Shown: positions 6,011 to 6,428 of the stretch, one piece after another
How the letters are laid out: each line of letters starts with the position of its first letter
Position numbering within the stretch: position 1 is the first letter of the stretch
NCBI GenBank assembly: GCA_027076405.1
Contig: JALTJN010000166.1
Location: forward strand, 1 to 6,428
Source: Chromatiales bacterium
GTDB lineage: Bacteria; Pseudomonadota; Gammaproteobacteria; UBA6429
DNA length: 6,428 bases
Direction: 5' to 3'
Translations under genes and position numbers: made by a program
The notes under the pieces: model-generated
Told to the model about the DNA's origin: nothing
What the model saw: the letters and a program-made list of their open reading frames with translations, nothing else
The model's database searches: none

Positions 6011-6428
6011 TGAAGATACATATACTATACCCTTTTAAGGATGGCCCATGGGGTGGTGCAAATCAATTTCTTAAAGCAATCAAAGCGTATTTTGTAAAAA
6101 AAGGTTGTTATGAAAGTGTTCCTGATAATGCCGACGTTATTTTATTCAATTGTAGTCCGTTTGCTCTGTTGTCGCTCGTAGATAAAATATACAAACTTAA
6201 AAAAAACAACCCTAGTCTTTTAGTGTTTATTAGGCTTGACGGCCCTGTTTATTTGATTCGCAGTACTGATATTGAGATTGATAAATCTTTTTACTATTTG
6301 TATCGGGTTATTGCTTCCGGCGCGGTGTTTCAAAGCGATTGGAGTAGGAAAAATAATATCGAACAGGGAATGTCTGGTGAGGGAAACCAGACAGTTATTG
6401 TGAATGCACCTGATGTAAATGTATTTAA
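6010..6428 (+). CDS. Glycosyltransferase, GT4-like, N-terminal part (3' end outside window)
   Basis: An ATG at 6010 shares its A with the preceding TAA stop, and the frame stays open for 139 codons to the window edge. The N-terminus MKIHILYPFKDGPWGGANQF is the glycine-rich acceptor-domain start common in GT-B enzymes of polysaccharide clusters. FIRLDGPVYLIR (73-84), AVFQSDWSR (105-113) and VIVNAPDV (129-136) are the recurring blocks of a well-spread group of glycosyltransferases in O-antigen clusters: Asp-Gly-Pro after a strand, then 'seen-strand-Gln-Ser-x-Trp', then Asn-Ala/Gly-x-Asp. The catalytic C-terminal half with the EX7E motif is not in the window, so intactness cannot be judged. No strong ribosome-binding site precedes it; the one-base overlap suggests reinitiation by ribosomes leaving the upstream glycosyltransferase gene. 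Confidence 0.85.
   Translation, partial: MKIHILYPFKDGPWGGANQFLKAIKAYFVKKGCYESVPDNADVILFNCSPFALLSLVDKIYKLKKNNPSLLVFIRLDGPVYLIRSTDIEIDKSFYYLYRVIASGAVFQSDWSRKNNIEQGMSGEGNQTVIVNAPDVNVF

Overview
The window is an interior piece of a surface-polysaccharide (O-antigen or capsule type) biosynthesis cluster from a Gram-negative bacterium. All genes are on the + strand and closely packed. The base composition is AT-rich, with many A and T homopolymer runs. The ribosome-binding sites (GGAGG, AAGGA, GGAG) and the gene content (Wzx-like flippase, GT2 and GT4 glycosyltransferases, tailoring enzymes) fit a gammaproteobacterium, perhaps an aquatic or marine one. The genus cannot be fixed from this sequence, and that placement is inference.

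Layout. Positions 2-514 hold the C-terminal 170 residues of a multi-pass Wzx-type flippase, whose start lies outside the window. It overlaps by 8 bases a 334-residue SAM-dependent methyltransferase with a cysteine-rich N-terminus (507-1511). That gene overlaps by 17 bases a GT2 glycosyltransferase (1495-2316). After a 75-base spacer with a weak hairpin comes a second, UbiG-like methyltransferase (2392-3108). A 100-base spacer carrying a 17-codon mini-ORF leads to a PAPS-dependent sulfotransferase (3209-4252, GTG start). A 51-base spacer precedes a third methyltransferase with a degenerate SAM loop (4304-4966). A GT4 glycosyltransferase follows (4970-6010) and overlaps by one base another GT4 gene that runs off the right edge (6010-6428).

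How the genes fit together (inference). The three glycosyltransferases would assemble an oligosaccharide on undecaprenyl diphosphate at the cytoplasmic face. The three methyltransferases and the sulfotransferase would decorate it or its precursors, and the flippase would export the lipid-linked unit. No polymerase (Wzy), chain-length regulator (Wzz), nucleotide-sugar pathway or PAPS-synthesis gene is visible, so those functions must lie elsewhere.

The most interesting points are the sulfotransferase together with three methyltransferases, which predicts a sulfated and methylated glycan, and a T8-G-A10 tract inside the sulfotransferase gene. A one-base slip in the A run would end translation within a few codons, so sulfation could be switchable. 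No RNA gene, mobile element, CRISPR array or convincing promoter was seen, and the largest gap between genes is about 100 bases.
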